From assembly GCF_904849725.1 (NCBI RefSeq), contig NC_058521.1:342038638-342102637 (forward strand): DNA of 64,000 nt, written 5' to 3'. The translations under genes were made by a program, and so were the position numbers. The stretch's first letter is position 1. Each line of letters starts with the position of its first letter. This DNA comes from Hordeum vulgare subsp. vulgare. Lineage: Eukaryota > Streptophyta > Magnoliopsida > Poales > Poaceae. Positions 35,792 through 47,840 of the stretch are shown piece by piece. Under the pieces are notes generated by a model. The model ran no database searches. It was not told the origin of the DNA and saw only the letters and a list, made by a program, of their open reading frames with translations.

Positions 35792-38700
35792 GAAAAATAA
35801 ACTAAATTGAAGAAGGAAAAGAAGCAAGAAGAGAAGAAGGAGAAGAAAAACAAGAAAAGAAGGAGGAGGAGGAGGAGGAAAAGGAGAAGGAGAAGGAGAA
35901 GGAGGAGGAGGAGAAGAAGAAGAAAAGAAGAAGAAAAGAAGAAGGAGGAGAAGAAGAAGGGGAGAAGAAGAAGAATAAGAAGGACGGCTCCTTGTCCTTC
36001 TTATCCTCCTTCTCCTTCTTCTCTTCTTCTTCTCCTCCTCCTTCTTCTTCTTCTCCTTCTCCTTCTATTATTCTTATCTTCTTCTTCTTCTTCTCCCTTC
36101 TTTTCATTTCTCCTCTTCTCCTCTTCTTGGAGCTAAATTATCTAAGTATGTATTTTTGGAGCTTAATGGGCTAATTATGTAATTCTAGATGAAAACAAGC
36201 TAAGTATATAATATTAATAAGCTAACCAAGATTCTTATGCCATTTTGAGCTTATTATGTCTTTTAGGAGCTTAATTAGTCATTTCAATGAGCTAACCAAG
36301 GTTCTTATGATGTTCTTACCTCACTAAGCTAATTATGTCATTTTGGAGGATAATTAGCTAAGTATGTCTGTGTTGTGGAAAATAAGCTAAATTGAAGAAT
36401 AAAGAGAAGAAGCAAGAAGAGAAGAAGGACAAGAAAAAGAAGAAGGATAAGGAGAACGAGAAGGAGAAGAAGAACAAAAGAAGAACAAAAGAGGAACAAA
36501 AGAGGAAGAAAAGAGGAAGAGAAGAAGAAGGAGAATAAGGAGGAGAAAAGAAGAAGGAGAAGAAGAAGGAGAAGAAGGAGGGCTCCTTCTCCTTCTTCTC
36601 CTCCTTCTCCTCCTTCTACTTCTTCTCTTCTTCTTCTCCTCCTCCTTCTCCTCCTCCTTCTTCTCCTCCTCGTTCTTGTTCGTTTCTTCTTCTCTTCTTC
36701 TTCTTCTTCTTCTTCCTTCTTCTCATTTCTCATCTTCTCCTCTTCTTGGAGCTAAATTAGCTAATTATGTATTTTTGGAGCTTAATGGGCTAATTATGTC
36801 ATTCTAGAGGAAAACAAGCTAAGTATATAATATTAATGAGCTAACCAAGGTTCTTATGCCATTTTGAGCTTATTATGTCTTTTAGGAGCTTAATTACTCA
36901 TTATAATGAGCTAATCAAGCTTATTATGTTGTTTTTACCTAACTAAGCTAATTAGGTCATTTTGGAGGATAACTAGCTAAGTATGTCTTTGTTGGGGGAA
37001 AATAAGCTAAATTGAAGAAGAAAGAGAAGAAGCAAGAAGGTAAGAAGCAGAAGAAAAAGAAGAAAGAGAAGGAGAAGGAGGATGCAAAGAAGAAGAAAAG
37101 AAGAAAAAACAAGAAGAAAAGAAGAAGATAAGAAGAAGGAGAAGAAGGAGGAGAGAAGATGAAAGAGAAGAAGGAGGGCTCCTTCTCCTTCTTCTCCTCC
37201 TTCTCCTCCTTCTCTTCTTCTTCTCCTTGTCCTTCTCTTCTTCTTCTCTTCTTCTTCTTCTTCTTCTTCCTTCTTTTCATTTCTCCTCTTCTCCTCTTCT
37301 TGGAGCTAAATTAGCTAAGTATATATTTTTTGAGCTTAATGGGCTAATTATGTCATTCTAGAGGAAAACAAGCTAAGTATATAATATTAATTAGCTAACC
37401 AAGGTTCTTATGCCATTTTGAGCTTATTATATCTTTTAGGAGCTTAATTAGTCATTTTAATGAGCTAATCAAGGTTCTTATGATGTTTTTACCTAACTAA
37501 GCTAATTATGTCATTTTGGAGAATAATTAGCTAAGTATGTCTTTGTTGGGGAAAATAAGCTAAATTGAAGAAGAAAAGGAAGAAGCAAGAAGAGAAGAAG
37601 GAGAATAAAAAGAAGAAGGACAAGGAGAAGGAGGAGGAGAAGAAGAATAAAAGAAGAAAAAAAGAGAAGAAGAAGGAGAAGAAGGAGGGCTCCTTCTCCT
37701 CCTTCTCCTCCTTCTCCTCCTTATCCTTCGTCTCTTCTCCTTCTCCTCCTCGTTCTTCTTGTTCTCCTTCTCCTTGTCTTCTTCTTCTCTTCTTCTTCTT
37801 CTTCTTCTTCCTTCTTTTCATTTCTCCTCTTCTCCTCTTCTTGGAACTAAATTAGCTAAGTATATATTTTGGAGCTTAATGGGATAATTATGTCATTCTC
37901 GAGGCAAACAAGATGAGTATATAATATTAATGAGCTAACCAAGGTTGTTATGCCATTTTGAGTTTATTATGTCTTTTAGGAGCTTAATTAGTCATTTCAA
38001 TGAGCTAACCAAGGTTCTTATGATGTTCTTACCTAACTAAGCTAATTATGTCATTTTGGAAGATAATTAGCTATGTATGTCTTTGTTGCGGAAAATAAGC
38101 TAAACTGAAGAAGAAAGAGAAGAAGCAAGAAGATAAGAAGGAGAATAAAAAGAAGAAGGATAAGGAGAATGAGAAGGAGAAGAAGAACAAAAGAAGAAGA
38201 AAAGAAGAAGAAAATAAGAAGAGAAGAAGAAGGAGAAGAAGGAGGAGAAAAGAAGAAGGAGAAGAAGAAGGAGAAGAAGGAGGGCTCCTTCTCCTTCTTC
38301 TCCTCCTTCTCCTCCTTCTACTTCTTATCTTCTTCTTCTCCTCCTCCTTCTTCTTCTCCTCCTTCTCGTTCTTTTCTTCTCTTCTTCTTCTTCTTCTTCT
38401 TCTTCTTCTTCCTTCTTTTCATTTCTCATCTTCTCCTCTTCTTGGAGCTAAATTAGCTAAGTATGTATTTTGGAGCTTAATGGGCTAATTATGTCATTCT
38501 AGAGGAAAACAAGCTAAGTATATAATATTAATGAGGTAACCAAGGTTCTTATACCATTTTGAGCTTATTATGTCTTTTAGGAGCTTAATTACTCATTTTA
38601 ACGAGCTAATCAAGGTTCTTATGATGTTTTTACCTAACTAAGCTAATTATGTCATTTTGGAGAATAATTAGCTAAGTATGTCTTTGTTGGGGAAAATAAG

Positions 38701-41700
38701 CTAAATTGAAGAAGAAAGAGAAGAAGCAAGAAGATAAGAAGGAGAAGAAAAAGAAGAAGGAGAAGGAGAAGGAGGAGGATAAGAAGAATAAAAGAAGAAA
38801 AAAAGAGAAGAAGAAGGAGAAGAAGGAGGGCTCCTTCTCCTCCTTATCCTTCGTCTCTTCTCCTTCTCCTCGTCCTTCTTCTTCTTCTCCTCGTTCTCTT
38901 CTTCTTCTTCTCTTCTTCTTCTTCTTCTTCCTTCTTTTCATTTCTCCTCTTCTCTGCTTCATGGAACTAAATTAGCTAAGTATATAATTTGGAGCTTAAT
39001 GGGCTAATTATATCATTCTAGAGCCAAACAAGCTAAGTATATAATATTAATGAGCTAACCAAGGTTGTTACGCCATTTTGAGCTTATTATGTCTTTTAGG
39101 AGCTTAATTAGTCATTTTAATGATCTAACCAAGGTTCTTATGATGTTTTTACCTAACTAAGCTAATTATGTCATTTCTGACGATAATTAGCTAAGTATGT
39201 CTTCGTTGGGGAAAAAATCTAAACTTAATAAGAAAGAGAAGAACCAAGAAGAGAAGAAGGAGAAGAAAAAGAAGAAGGAGAAGGAGGAGGAGGAGAATAA
39301 GAAGAAAAGAAGAAAAGAAAAAAAGAGAAGTACAAGGAGAAGGAGCAGAGAACAAGCAGGAGAAGAAGAAGGAGAAGAAGGAGGGCTCCTTCTCCTTCTT
39401 CTCCTCCTTCTCCTCCTTCTCCTTCTTCTCTTCTTCTTCTCCTCCTCCTTTTTCCTCTTCTCCTTCTCCTTCTCTTCTTCTTGTCTTCTTCTTCTTCTTC
39501 TTCCTGCTTTTAATTTCTCCTCTTCTCCTCTTCTTGGATCTAAATTAGCTAAGTATGTATTTTTGAGCTTAATGGGCTAATTATGTCATTCTAGAGGAAA
39601 ACAAGCTAAGTATATAATATTAATTAGCTAACCAAGGTTCTTATGCCATTTTGAGCTTATTATATCTTTTAGGAGCTTAATTAGTCATTTTAATGAGCTA
39701 ATCAAGGTTCTTATGATGTTTTTACCTAACTAAGCTAATTATGTCATTTTGGACAATAATTAGCTAAGTATGTCTTTGTTGGGGAAAATAAGCTAAATTG
39801 AAGAAGAAAAGGAAGAAGCAAGAAGAGAAGAAGGAGAATAAAAAGAAGAAGGACAAGGAGAAGGAGGAGGAGAAGAAGAATAAAAGAAGAAAAAAAGAGA
39901 AGAAGAAGGAGAAGAAGGAGGGCTCCTTCTCCTCCTTCTCCTCCTTCTCCTCCTTATCCTTCGTCTCTTCTCCTTCTCCTCCTCGTTCTTCTTGTTCTCC
40001 TTCTCCTTGTCTTCTTCTTCTCTTCTTCTTCTTCTTCTTCTTCTTCCTTCTTTTCATTTCTCCTCTTCTCCTCTTCTTGGAACTAAATTAGCTAAGTATA
40101 TATTTTGGAGCTTAATGGGATAATTATGTCATTCTCGAGGCAAACAAGATAAGTATATAATATTAATGAGCTAACCAAGGTTGTTATGCCATTTTGAGTT
40201 TATTATGTCTTTTCGGAGCTTAATTAGTCATTTCAATGAGCTAACCAAGGTTCTTATGATGTTCTTACCTAACTAAGCTAATTATGTCATTTTGGAAGAT
40301 AATTAGCTAAGTATGTCTTTGTTGCAGAAAATAAGCTAAATTGAAGAAGAAAGAGAAGAAGCAAGAAGATAAGAAGGAGAATAAAAAGAAGAAGGATAAG
40401 GAGAATGAGAAGGAGAAGAAGAACAAAAGAAGAAGAAAAGAAGAAGAAAATAAGAAGAGAAGAAGAAGGAGAAGAAGGAGGAGAAAAGAAGAAGGAGAAG
40501 AAGAAGGAGAAGAAGGAGGGCTCCTTCTCCTTCTTCTCCTCCTTCTCCTCCTTCTACTTCTTATCTTCTTCTTCTCCTCCTCCTTCTTCTTCTCCTCCTT
40601 CTCGTTCTTTTCTTCTCTTCTTCTTCTTCTTCTTCTTCTTCCTTCTTTTCATTTCTCATCTTCTCCTCTTCTTGGAGCTAAATTAGCTAAGTATGTATTT
40701 TGGAGCTTAATGGGCTAATTATGTCATTCTAGAGGAAAACAAGCTAAGTATATAATATTAATGAGGTAACCAAGGTTCTTATACCATTTTGAGCTTATTA
40801 TGTCTTTTAGGAGCTTAATTACTCATTTTAACGAGCTAATCAAGGTTCTTATGATGTTTTTACCTAACTAAGCTAATTATGTCATTTTGGAGAATAATTA
40901 GCTAAGTATGTCTTTGTTGGGGAAAATAAGCTAAATTGAAGAAGAAAGAGAAGAAGCAAGAAGAGAAGAAGGAGAAGAAAAAGAAGAAGGAGAAGGAGAA
41001 GGAGGAGGATAAGAAGAATAAAAGAAGAAAAAAAGAGAAGAAGAAGGAGAAGAAGGAGGGCTCCTTCTCCTCCTTATCCTTCGTCTCTTCTCCTTCTCCT
41101 CGTCCTTCTTCTTCTTCTCCTCGTTCTCTTCTTCTTCTTCTCTTCTTCTTCTTCTTCTTCCTTCTTTTCATTTCTCCTCTTCTCTGCTTCATGGAACTAA
41201 ATTAGCTAAGTATATAATTTGGAGCTTAATGGGCTAATTATATCATTCTAGAGCCAAACAAGCTAAGTATATAATATTAATGAGCTAACCAAGGTTGTTA
41301 CGCCATTTTGAGCTTATTATGTCTTTTAGGAGCTTAATTAGTCATTTTAATGATCTAACCAAGGTTCTTATGATGTTTTTACCTAACTAAGCTAATTATG
41401 TCATTTCTGACGATAATTAGCTAAGTATGTCTTCGTTGGGGAAAAAATCTAAACTTAATAAGAAAGAGAAGAACCAAGAAGAGAAGAAGGAGAAGAAAAA
41501 GAAGAAGGAGAAGGAGGAGGAGGAGAATAAGAAGAAAAGAAGAAAAGAAAAAAAGAGAAGTACAAGGAGAAGGAGCAGAGAACAAGCAGGAGAAGAAGAA
41601 GGAGAAGAAGGAGGGCTCCTTCTCCTTCTTCTCCTCCTTCTCCTCCTTCTCCTTCTTCTCTTCTTCTTCTCCTCCTCCTTTCTCCTCTTCTCCTTCTCCT

Positions 41701-43206
41701 TCTCTTCTTCTTGTCTTCTTCTTCTTCTTCTTCCTGCTTTTAATTTTTCCTCTTCTCCTCTTCTTGGATCTAAATTAGCTAAGTATGTATTTTGGAGCTT
41801 AATGGGCTAATTTTGTCATTCTAGAGGAAAACAAGCTAAGTATATAATATTAATGAGCTCATCAAGGTTATTATGCCATATTGAGCTTATTATGTCTTTT
41901 AGGAGCTTAATTAGTCATTTTAATGAGCTAACCAAGGTTCTTATGATGTTTTTACCTAACTAAGCTAATTATCTCATTTTGGAGGATAATTAGCTAAGTA
42001 TGTCTTCGTTGGCGAAAATAAGCTAAATTGAAGAAGAAAGAGAAGAATCAAGAAGAGAAGAAGGAGAAGAAAAGAAGAATGAGAAGGATAAGGAGGAGGA
42101 GAAGAAGAAGAAAAGAAGAAAAAAGAAGAAGATAAGAAGAAGGGGATGAAGAAGGAGAAGAAGGAGGACAGAAGAAGAAGGAGAAGAAGGAGGGCTCCCT
42201 TTCCTTCTTCTCCTCCTTCTCCTCCTTCTCCTTCTTCTCTTATTCTTCTCCTCCTCCTCCTTCTTTTTCTACATCTCCTTCTCTTCTTCTTCCCTTCTGC
42301 TTCTTCTTGTTCCTTCTTTTCATTTCTCCTCTTCTCCTCTTCTTGGAGCGGAATTAGCTAAGTATATATTTTTGGAGCTAAATGGGCTAATTATGTCATT
42401 ATATAGAAAACAAGCTAAGTATATGATATTAATGAGCTAACCACGTTTCTTATGCCATTTTGAGCTTATTATGTCTTTTAGGAGCTTAATTAGTCATTTT
42501 AATGACCTAACCAAGGTTCTTATGATGTTTTTACCTAACTAAGCTAATTATGTCAATTTGGAGGATAATTAGCTAAGTATGTCTTTGTTGGGGAAAATAA
42601 GAGAAAATAAGGAGAAGAAGGAGGGCTCCTTGTCCTTCTTCTCCTCCTTCTCCTCCTTCTCCTTATTCCCTTCTTCTTCTCCTCCTCCTCCTTCTTCTTC
42701 TCCTTCGCCTTCTCTTCTTCTTCTTCCTTATTTTTATTTCTCCTATTCTCCTCTTCTTGGAGCTAAATTAGCTAAGTATGTATTTTTCGAACTTAATGGG
42801 GTAATTATGTCATTCTAGAGGAAAATAAGCTAAGTATATAATATTAATGAGCTAACCAAGGTTCTTATGCCATTTTGAGCTTATTATGTCTTTTAGGAGC
42901 TTAATTAGTCATTTTAATGAGCTAACCAAGGTTCTTATGATGTTTTTACCTAACTAAGCTAATTATGTCATTTTGGAGGATAATTAGCTAAGTATGTCTT
43001 TATTGGGGAAAATAAGCTCAATTGAAGAAGAAAGAGAAGAAGCAAGAAGAGAAGAAGGACAAGAAAAAGAAAAAGAAGAAGGAGAAGGAGGAGGAGAAGA
43101 AGAAGAACAAAAGAACAAAAGAAGAACAAAAGAAGGAGAGAAGAAAAAGGAGAAGAAGGAGGAGAGAAGAACAAGGAGAAGAGGAAGGAGAAGAAGGAGG
43201 GCTCCT
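35792..43206. repeat. Tandem hairpin array, left part (units 1-14)
   Basis: Units start near 35792, 36376, 36995, 37548, 38088, 38690, 39208, 39780, 40325, 40920, 41440, 42010, 42588 and 43004. Each has a purine arm of GAA/GAG triplets (about 110-200 bp), a centre like AAGGAGGGCTCCTT, a complementary CTT/CTC arm, and a spacer of about 290 bp. The spacer holds TTAGCTAAGTATGTA, GGGCTAATTATGTCATT, AAGCTAAGTATATAATATTA and two GAGCTAACCAAGGTTCTTAT blocks about 92 bp apart. Unit 13 has lost most of its purine arm. Unit 14 is cut at its centre by the Gypsy insertion. Confidence 0.95.
37330..41790. repeat. Higher-order repeat: a four-unit block present twice
   Basis: A 2.23-kb block of four array units at about 37330-39560 recurs at about 39560-41790. 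Landmarks are spaced 2230-2236 bp apart (37565/39798, 38169/40405, 38706/40936, 39197/41427). I counted about ten substitutions plus a few triplet-number changes, so identity is near 99.5%, far above the similarity between neighbouring single units. Confidence 0.9.
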
Positions 43207-46200
43207 TGTGACGCCCTCGGTTTAATCGTACGCTAATCATACACACAAATGCGTACGATCAAACCCAAGGACTCATGGGAAGATGTCACAACACAACTCT
43301 AGACAAAAATAAAATAATACAAGCTTCATATTACAAGCCAGGGGCCTCGAGGGCTAGAATAAAGAAGCTCGATAAGCACACGAGTCAGCGGAAGCAACAA
43401 TATCTAAGTACTGACATAAAACATGGGGTGCCTTAGAGAAGGCTAGCACAAAAGAAACACGATTGAACGAGGCGAGGCCTCCTGCTTGGGAACCTCCTAC
43501 CTACTCCTATCTTAAGCGACCTCCACGAAGAAGACACCAACGGGGCGACAGGCGTCGGCAGGAAACTCCTTCTCCTGGGCTCCATCATCTGGTCGCAGCA
43601 ACAGATCAAGGGGACAAAGGGGGAGCAAATCAGCGGTGAGTACTCATCCAAAGTACTCGCAAGACTTACATCAGAACTATGCTAAATATTCACCAGTATG
43701 AAAGAAGGGGTTTTATAGGTGGACTGCCTGCAGCAAAGCAATAATAGAGAGAAGGCCTAGTCCTATTGAAGACTAGCATCTTCAGGGTCTTGCAGCGCAA
43801 GACGACAGTAGAACAGGTGTAAAACGTTAATAGTCATCTTGTTGCAGCATTATTAAAGTTAGGTCACGCCCAAAGATCCTCCCTCAACTCCCTCCGAGGA
43901 AGCAATCCCGAGGCAACTAATTTCAATTAAGTAACAGTTGTAGTTGTATAAGATTAGGGCACAACTGCAAGTTGTCCTGTAACCATGGACACGGCTATTC
44001 GAATAGTTAATTTTCATCCCTGCACGGGTGCACCACATGTCCCGTCACGCTCGATAACACTCTGGCCGGACACACTTTTCTGGGTCCTGCCCGGCCTCGG
44101 AATATCGACACGTCGCAGCCCCACCTAAGTCTAATGAGAGAGGCCAGCCCGCCGGTCTAACTCCTAAGCACAAAGGGTTTGTGGGCCCAGTTCCCCTTCG
44201 CGCTCCTACACGTGGAGTGGGCGGCCGACGTTAGTCCTAGCATCCCTTAATCGCAAGCGCGATGCATCTCGGGACAACTCGGGCGCGCCCCGCTACATTG
44301 CTGACATCTGAAAAGCTTCGGCTGATACCGCAACACCGAGTACCCATAATTCTCCCCGAGTAGCCGGTTAGTGCGAAAAGGTCTCCGACCAACCTAGATC
44401 AAATACCCATATCCATTAACATTTTAATTAGGCCATCAACACAGTCTCGCGGGAATCCACCCGTTTTACAACGAATCACCAATGATCCCAGTAACATGGT
44501 CGAGTAACTGTGTGGTTGTAACATCAGGGGGAATCCGAGGTATCACCCTCGTTGGTTCCGAACGATGTATCCGTCAAGGTGGGCTTAGAGGAATCACCCT
44601 TGGGGGTCCCACACTTGAGGGGTTGCACGACAGAGGCATCGTCGGGAATGGTGAAAGAGGAATCACCCACGATAACCACGACCGACTAGCTATACTACAA
44701 AGATATCATCAGGAGTGCTTAGCGAGGTTTCACCCTCGGTACCCGATAGTATCCTTGTAGCGTCGTACAACTAAGGGGGGTGTATGTGATGTGCCGGTTC
44801 TGGCTCGTCGATCAGGGATCGAGATTTGAAAACAAGCGGGGCAACTGAACTACGGGGTCAGGGGAAAGACTGCTCCCCCTATACTAAGCAGATTAAAGGT
44901 ACATGACTGAAAGTAGCAGTTCATAAAAAAAATAGGCTATGCATCAGATATAGGAGTTAACTACAACAGTAGCAAAATACTAATGCAAGTAGTAGGAAGA
45001 AAGACATAGGGGATATAGGAATGATCAAGGGGGGTTTGCTTGCCTTGCTGCTCTGCGAAAAGGACTGATCGGCAGGGTCGTAGATGTACCCGGCAGGAGC
45101 GTCAGTCCCGGGGTCTACCGTTAAGAAGAGGGGGAAGAAACAATAAATAATAGCAACGGTGCAACACAATGCATGACATGGCAAGATGGAGGCTAGAGAT
45201 GAGCTAACGCAACAACATCCGTCATAGACGGGTCGGAAGAATATCTGACGATATTTTCCCGGGTCTTGGGCTACTACCGGACAGATGGGAAACGATGGAA
45301 ATGTCCCACGTTTGCTATGCTCGGGACGCGTGACACACGAATGGACCGTGTATCCGGGTTCGTCTCGTTCTGCTGATCGACTTTCATGTTGAAAATATTT
45401 TGATCTGACTTACGGATAAATTAATATTAATTTTTAAAGTTTTATTCAAAAATTAGGAATTAAAAATATATTTAAATAATTTAATAAAAATGCTATTATA
45501 ACATCAGCATGATTTCATGCTAACATCAGCAGTTGACCGGTCAACTGACGAGTGGGTCTCGTGTGTCATAGACACAGGATTTTAATTAGGTTTAATTTTA
45601 ATTAAGCAGATTAATTTAGTGGGAGACCCACGTGTCATACTCTAATTATTCTAATTACCCATTTAATTAATTAACTAATTAATTAATATAACTAATTATT
45701 CATTTTTTATTATTATTACTATCTATAGGGACATGGGCCCTGCATGCCATTAGGACAACGAGCACACAAACACTTCACGCACACACATACTCACAGAACC
45801 AGTAATATCTGTTATACGTACATACATTCGTAAATTCATACATACATACTTTTTCATATACATACATACGCATTTTATTATTATACTCTCTCCTTTACAT
45901 CTCTGTGTACAACTCTCAGCTCCTCTCTCAACAGAGAGAGGAAGGTGAGAACCCCATCTCCACCTGCATGAACCTAACGACGTCGGGATGCGGCTGCGTT
46001 CGTCGGAACGGATCCGGAGGGGAGAGAGGAGAAGAGGGGGTGTTCTCACCGAGCCCGTAGAGGTGCAAAGCAGGCTCGAGGGAGGGCGACGGCCGGCGTG
46101 ATGCTGCAGTCCGGCGAGGTAGGTGGAGGAGCTCAGGTGTGGAGGCTGTGGCGGAGATGGTCGATCCGGGTGGTGAGGCGGAGTCGTTGGGTCGAGGAAG

Positions 46201-47153
46201 GCGCGGGTGAGGGAGAGCCGGCGCTGGGTGGAGGGGCCGGTGGAGGCCGGCGAAGGCCGGTGAGGGAAGGCCTTCGTGGTGGGGCGACGGGGCTGCAGAG
46301 GCGTTGGGGCCAGTGGGGGTGAGGTGGATGAGAGGAGGGAGCACGGGACGATGGGAGCCGGCGAGAGGAGGGCGAGGCGGTGGCTGCCGGCAGGAGGGAG
46401 GCCAACGGGAGGTGGGGAGGCCGCCGGAGTAGGAGGGCCTCGGTGGTGGGAGAGCGGAAGGCATGGGCCGACGGGGAGAGATCTGGGAGGGAGCTGAGGG
46501 AAAGACCAGGGCGATTGGGTTGGTGGGGAAGGCTGGAGGGATCAAGGGGGAGGGTGTCGGTGGGAGTGGGGGGCTCGTGCGGGGAGGCCGGGTGAAGGGG
46601 GTCTTGGGAGACCAGGGGGAGCGGGGGGAAACTGGCGGTGGCGGCCAGGGGGGCGAGGGGAGGGATCAGGGGGGTCCCTCACTAGGGTTCGGCCCCCCTG
46701 TTGGGCCGGTGTGTGATGGCCAGCTGGGCCACCACGCCCAACTGGGCCAAGGGGGGTTTGTTCCCTTTTTTTGTTGTTTCTTTTTCTTTTTTTGATTTAT
46801 CTTTTTTATTATTATTATTGTCTTACCATTTATTATATTTATTTAATACTTTCTTTTATTCTATTATATATATATATATAAATATATATAGCTTTCTGTT
46901 TTAATTATATGGTTATTGAAATAAATCTTAAGAAGCCCGGTTCAGTTATATAATTCATTAGGGAAATTTTTATATAATTTTATGTCAACCCCTATAACTT
47001 TTCTCGTTTGATTTTAAACTTATGTCTTAAATTCGAACTCCCTCAAACAATCGCGAGATCAATGGTAGGAAACACGGTGACGTGGCATCCTTTGCATAGG
47101 TTTACTGTAGTTCAATTAGCGGGATTACTGTAGCCTAATCCGGGCATGTGACA
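43207..47153 (-). repeat. 3' LTR of the chromovirus-type element
   Basis: The LTR is 3947 bp, unusually long. It contains a very GC-rich zone (about 45950-46740) and, on its upstream side in element sense, an AT-rich zone with TTTAATTAATTAAC and ATATATAT runs. A block of about 185 bp at 46158-46345 is absent from the other LTR. Pro/Gly/Arg-rich open frames in the GC-rich zone are composition artefacts. Confidence 0.92.
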
Positions 47154-47164
47154 ACTCTCCCCTA
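47154..47164 (-). promoter_or_regulatory. Polypurine tract
   Basis: On the minus strand the run TAGGGGAGAGT directly precedes the LTR start TGTCACATG. This is the expected priming site for second-strand synthesis. Confidence 0.75.
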
Positions 47165-47186
47165 CTAACAAGAATTATCGTCCTGA

Positions 47187-47840
47187 GAATTAAAACGTAG
47201 AAGGAAAGAGCTCGAGGTATTCATCATGAAGATGATATTCGCGTTCCCAAGTGGCCTCATCTTCAGAATGATTTGACCACTTCACTTTGAGGAACTTGGT
47301 GACTTTGCGACGAGTCTTACATTCAGCCTGGTCGAGAATGCGGACCGAGTGTTCTCTATAAGAGAGGTTTTTTTGCAGTTGTAGCATATCATGATCCACT
47401 GTTCGAATAGAACTCTTGAAGCAACAGCGGAGCTGAGACAGATGGAAGACATCGTGAACCTAGGAAGGATTTGACGGCAGATCCAATTGACAAGCCACTT
47501 TTCCACGCCTTTCAAGAACAGTGAAAGGACCAATATAGCAAGGAGCTAACTTGCCCTTGATTACAAAACGGTGTGCGCCTCTCATTGGTGTGACACGAAG
47601 ATAAGCCTTTTCGCAAGGTTGATAGACCATATCTTGATGATGACGGTCGTATTGACTCTTCTGACGAGACTGAGCAGCCTTGAGATTCTCAAGAATAATG
47701 CAGACTTGATCTTCAGCATGTTGGATAATATCCAGACCGAACAGTGATCATTCCATTGGACGATGGCTCGGGAATTCCATACAAAGCCAAGTACAAAGGA
47801 TAATTCGGAGCCAAAAGATGTACATGAGAGTGAGGTTTCA
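47187..47840 (-). pseudogene. Integrase C-terminus and chromodomain
   Basis: The minus-strand reading from about 47830 gives the integrase-core tail (ALYGIPEPSS). It continues LFGLDIIQHAEDQV, AAQSRQKSQYDRHHQ, GKLAPCYIGPFTVLERRGKV and VHDVFHLSQLR. The C-terminus has ILDQAECKTRRKVTKFLKV, KWSNHSEDEATWEREYHL and EYLELFPSTF, a recognisable chromodomain (aromatic and acidic core WSNHS..EATWE). At least two in-frame stops occur: one before LFGLDI, and a TAG before VHDVF near 47467. Chromodomains of chromoviruses bind marked histones and steer insertion to heterochromatin, by family knowledge. No active protein can be made. Confidence 0.88.

Noticed and set aside
35800..43210. Many Lys/Glu/Arg-rich and Ser/Phe/Leu-rich open frames of 60-130 codons in the array
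   Set aside because: They are translations of GAA/GAG and CTT/CTC triplet runs, occur on both strands, and change with triplet number. No protein is implied.
45928..46795. Long Pro-rich and Gly/Arg-rich frames on both strands
   Set aside because: They lie in the GC-rich LTR zone, overlap on both strands, and are disrupted in the partner LTR (54228-54811). Composition effect.
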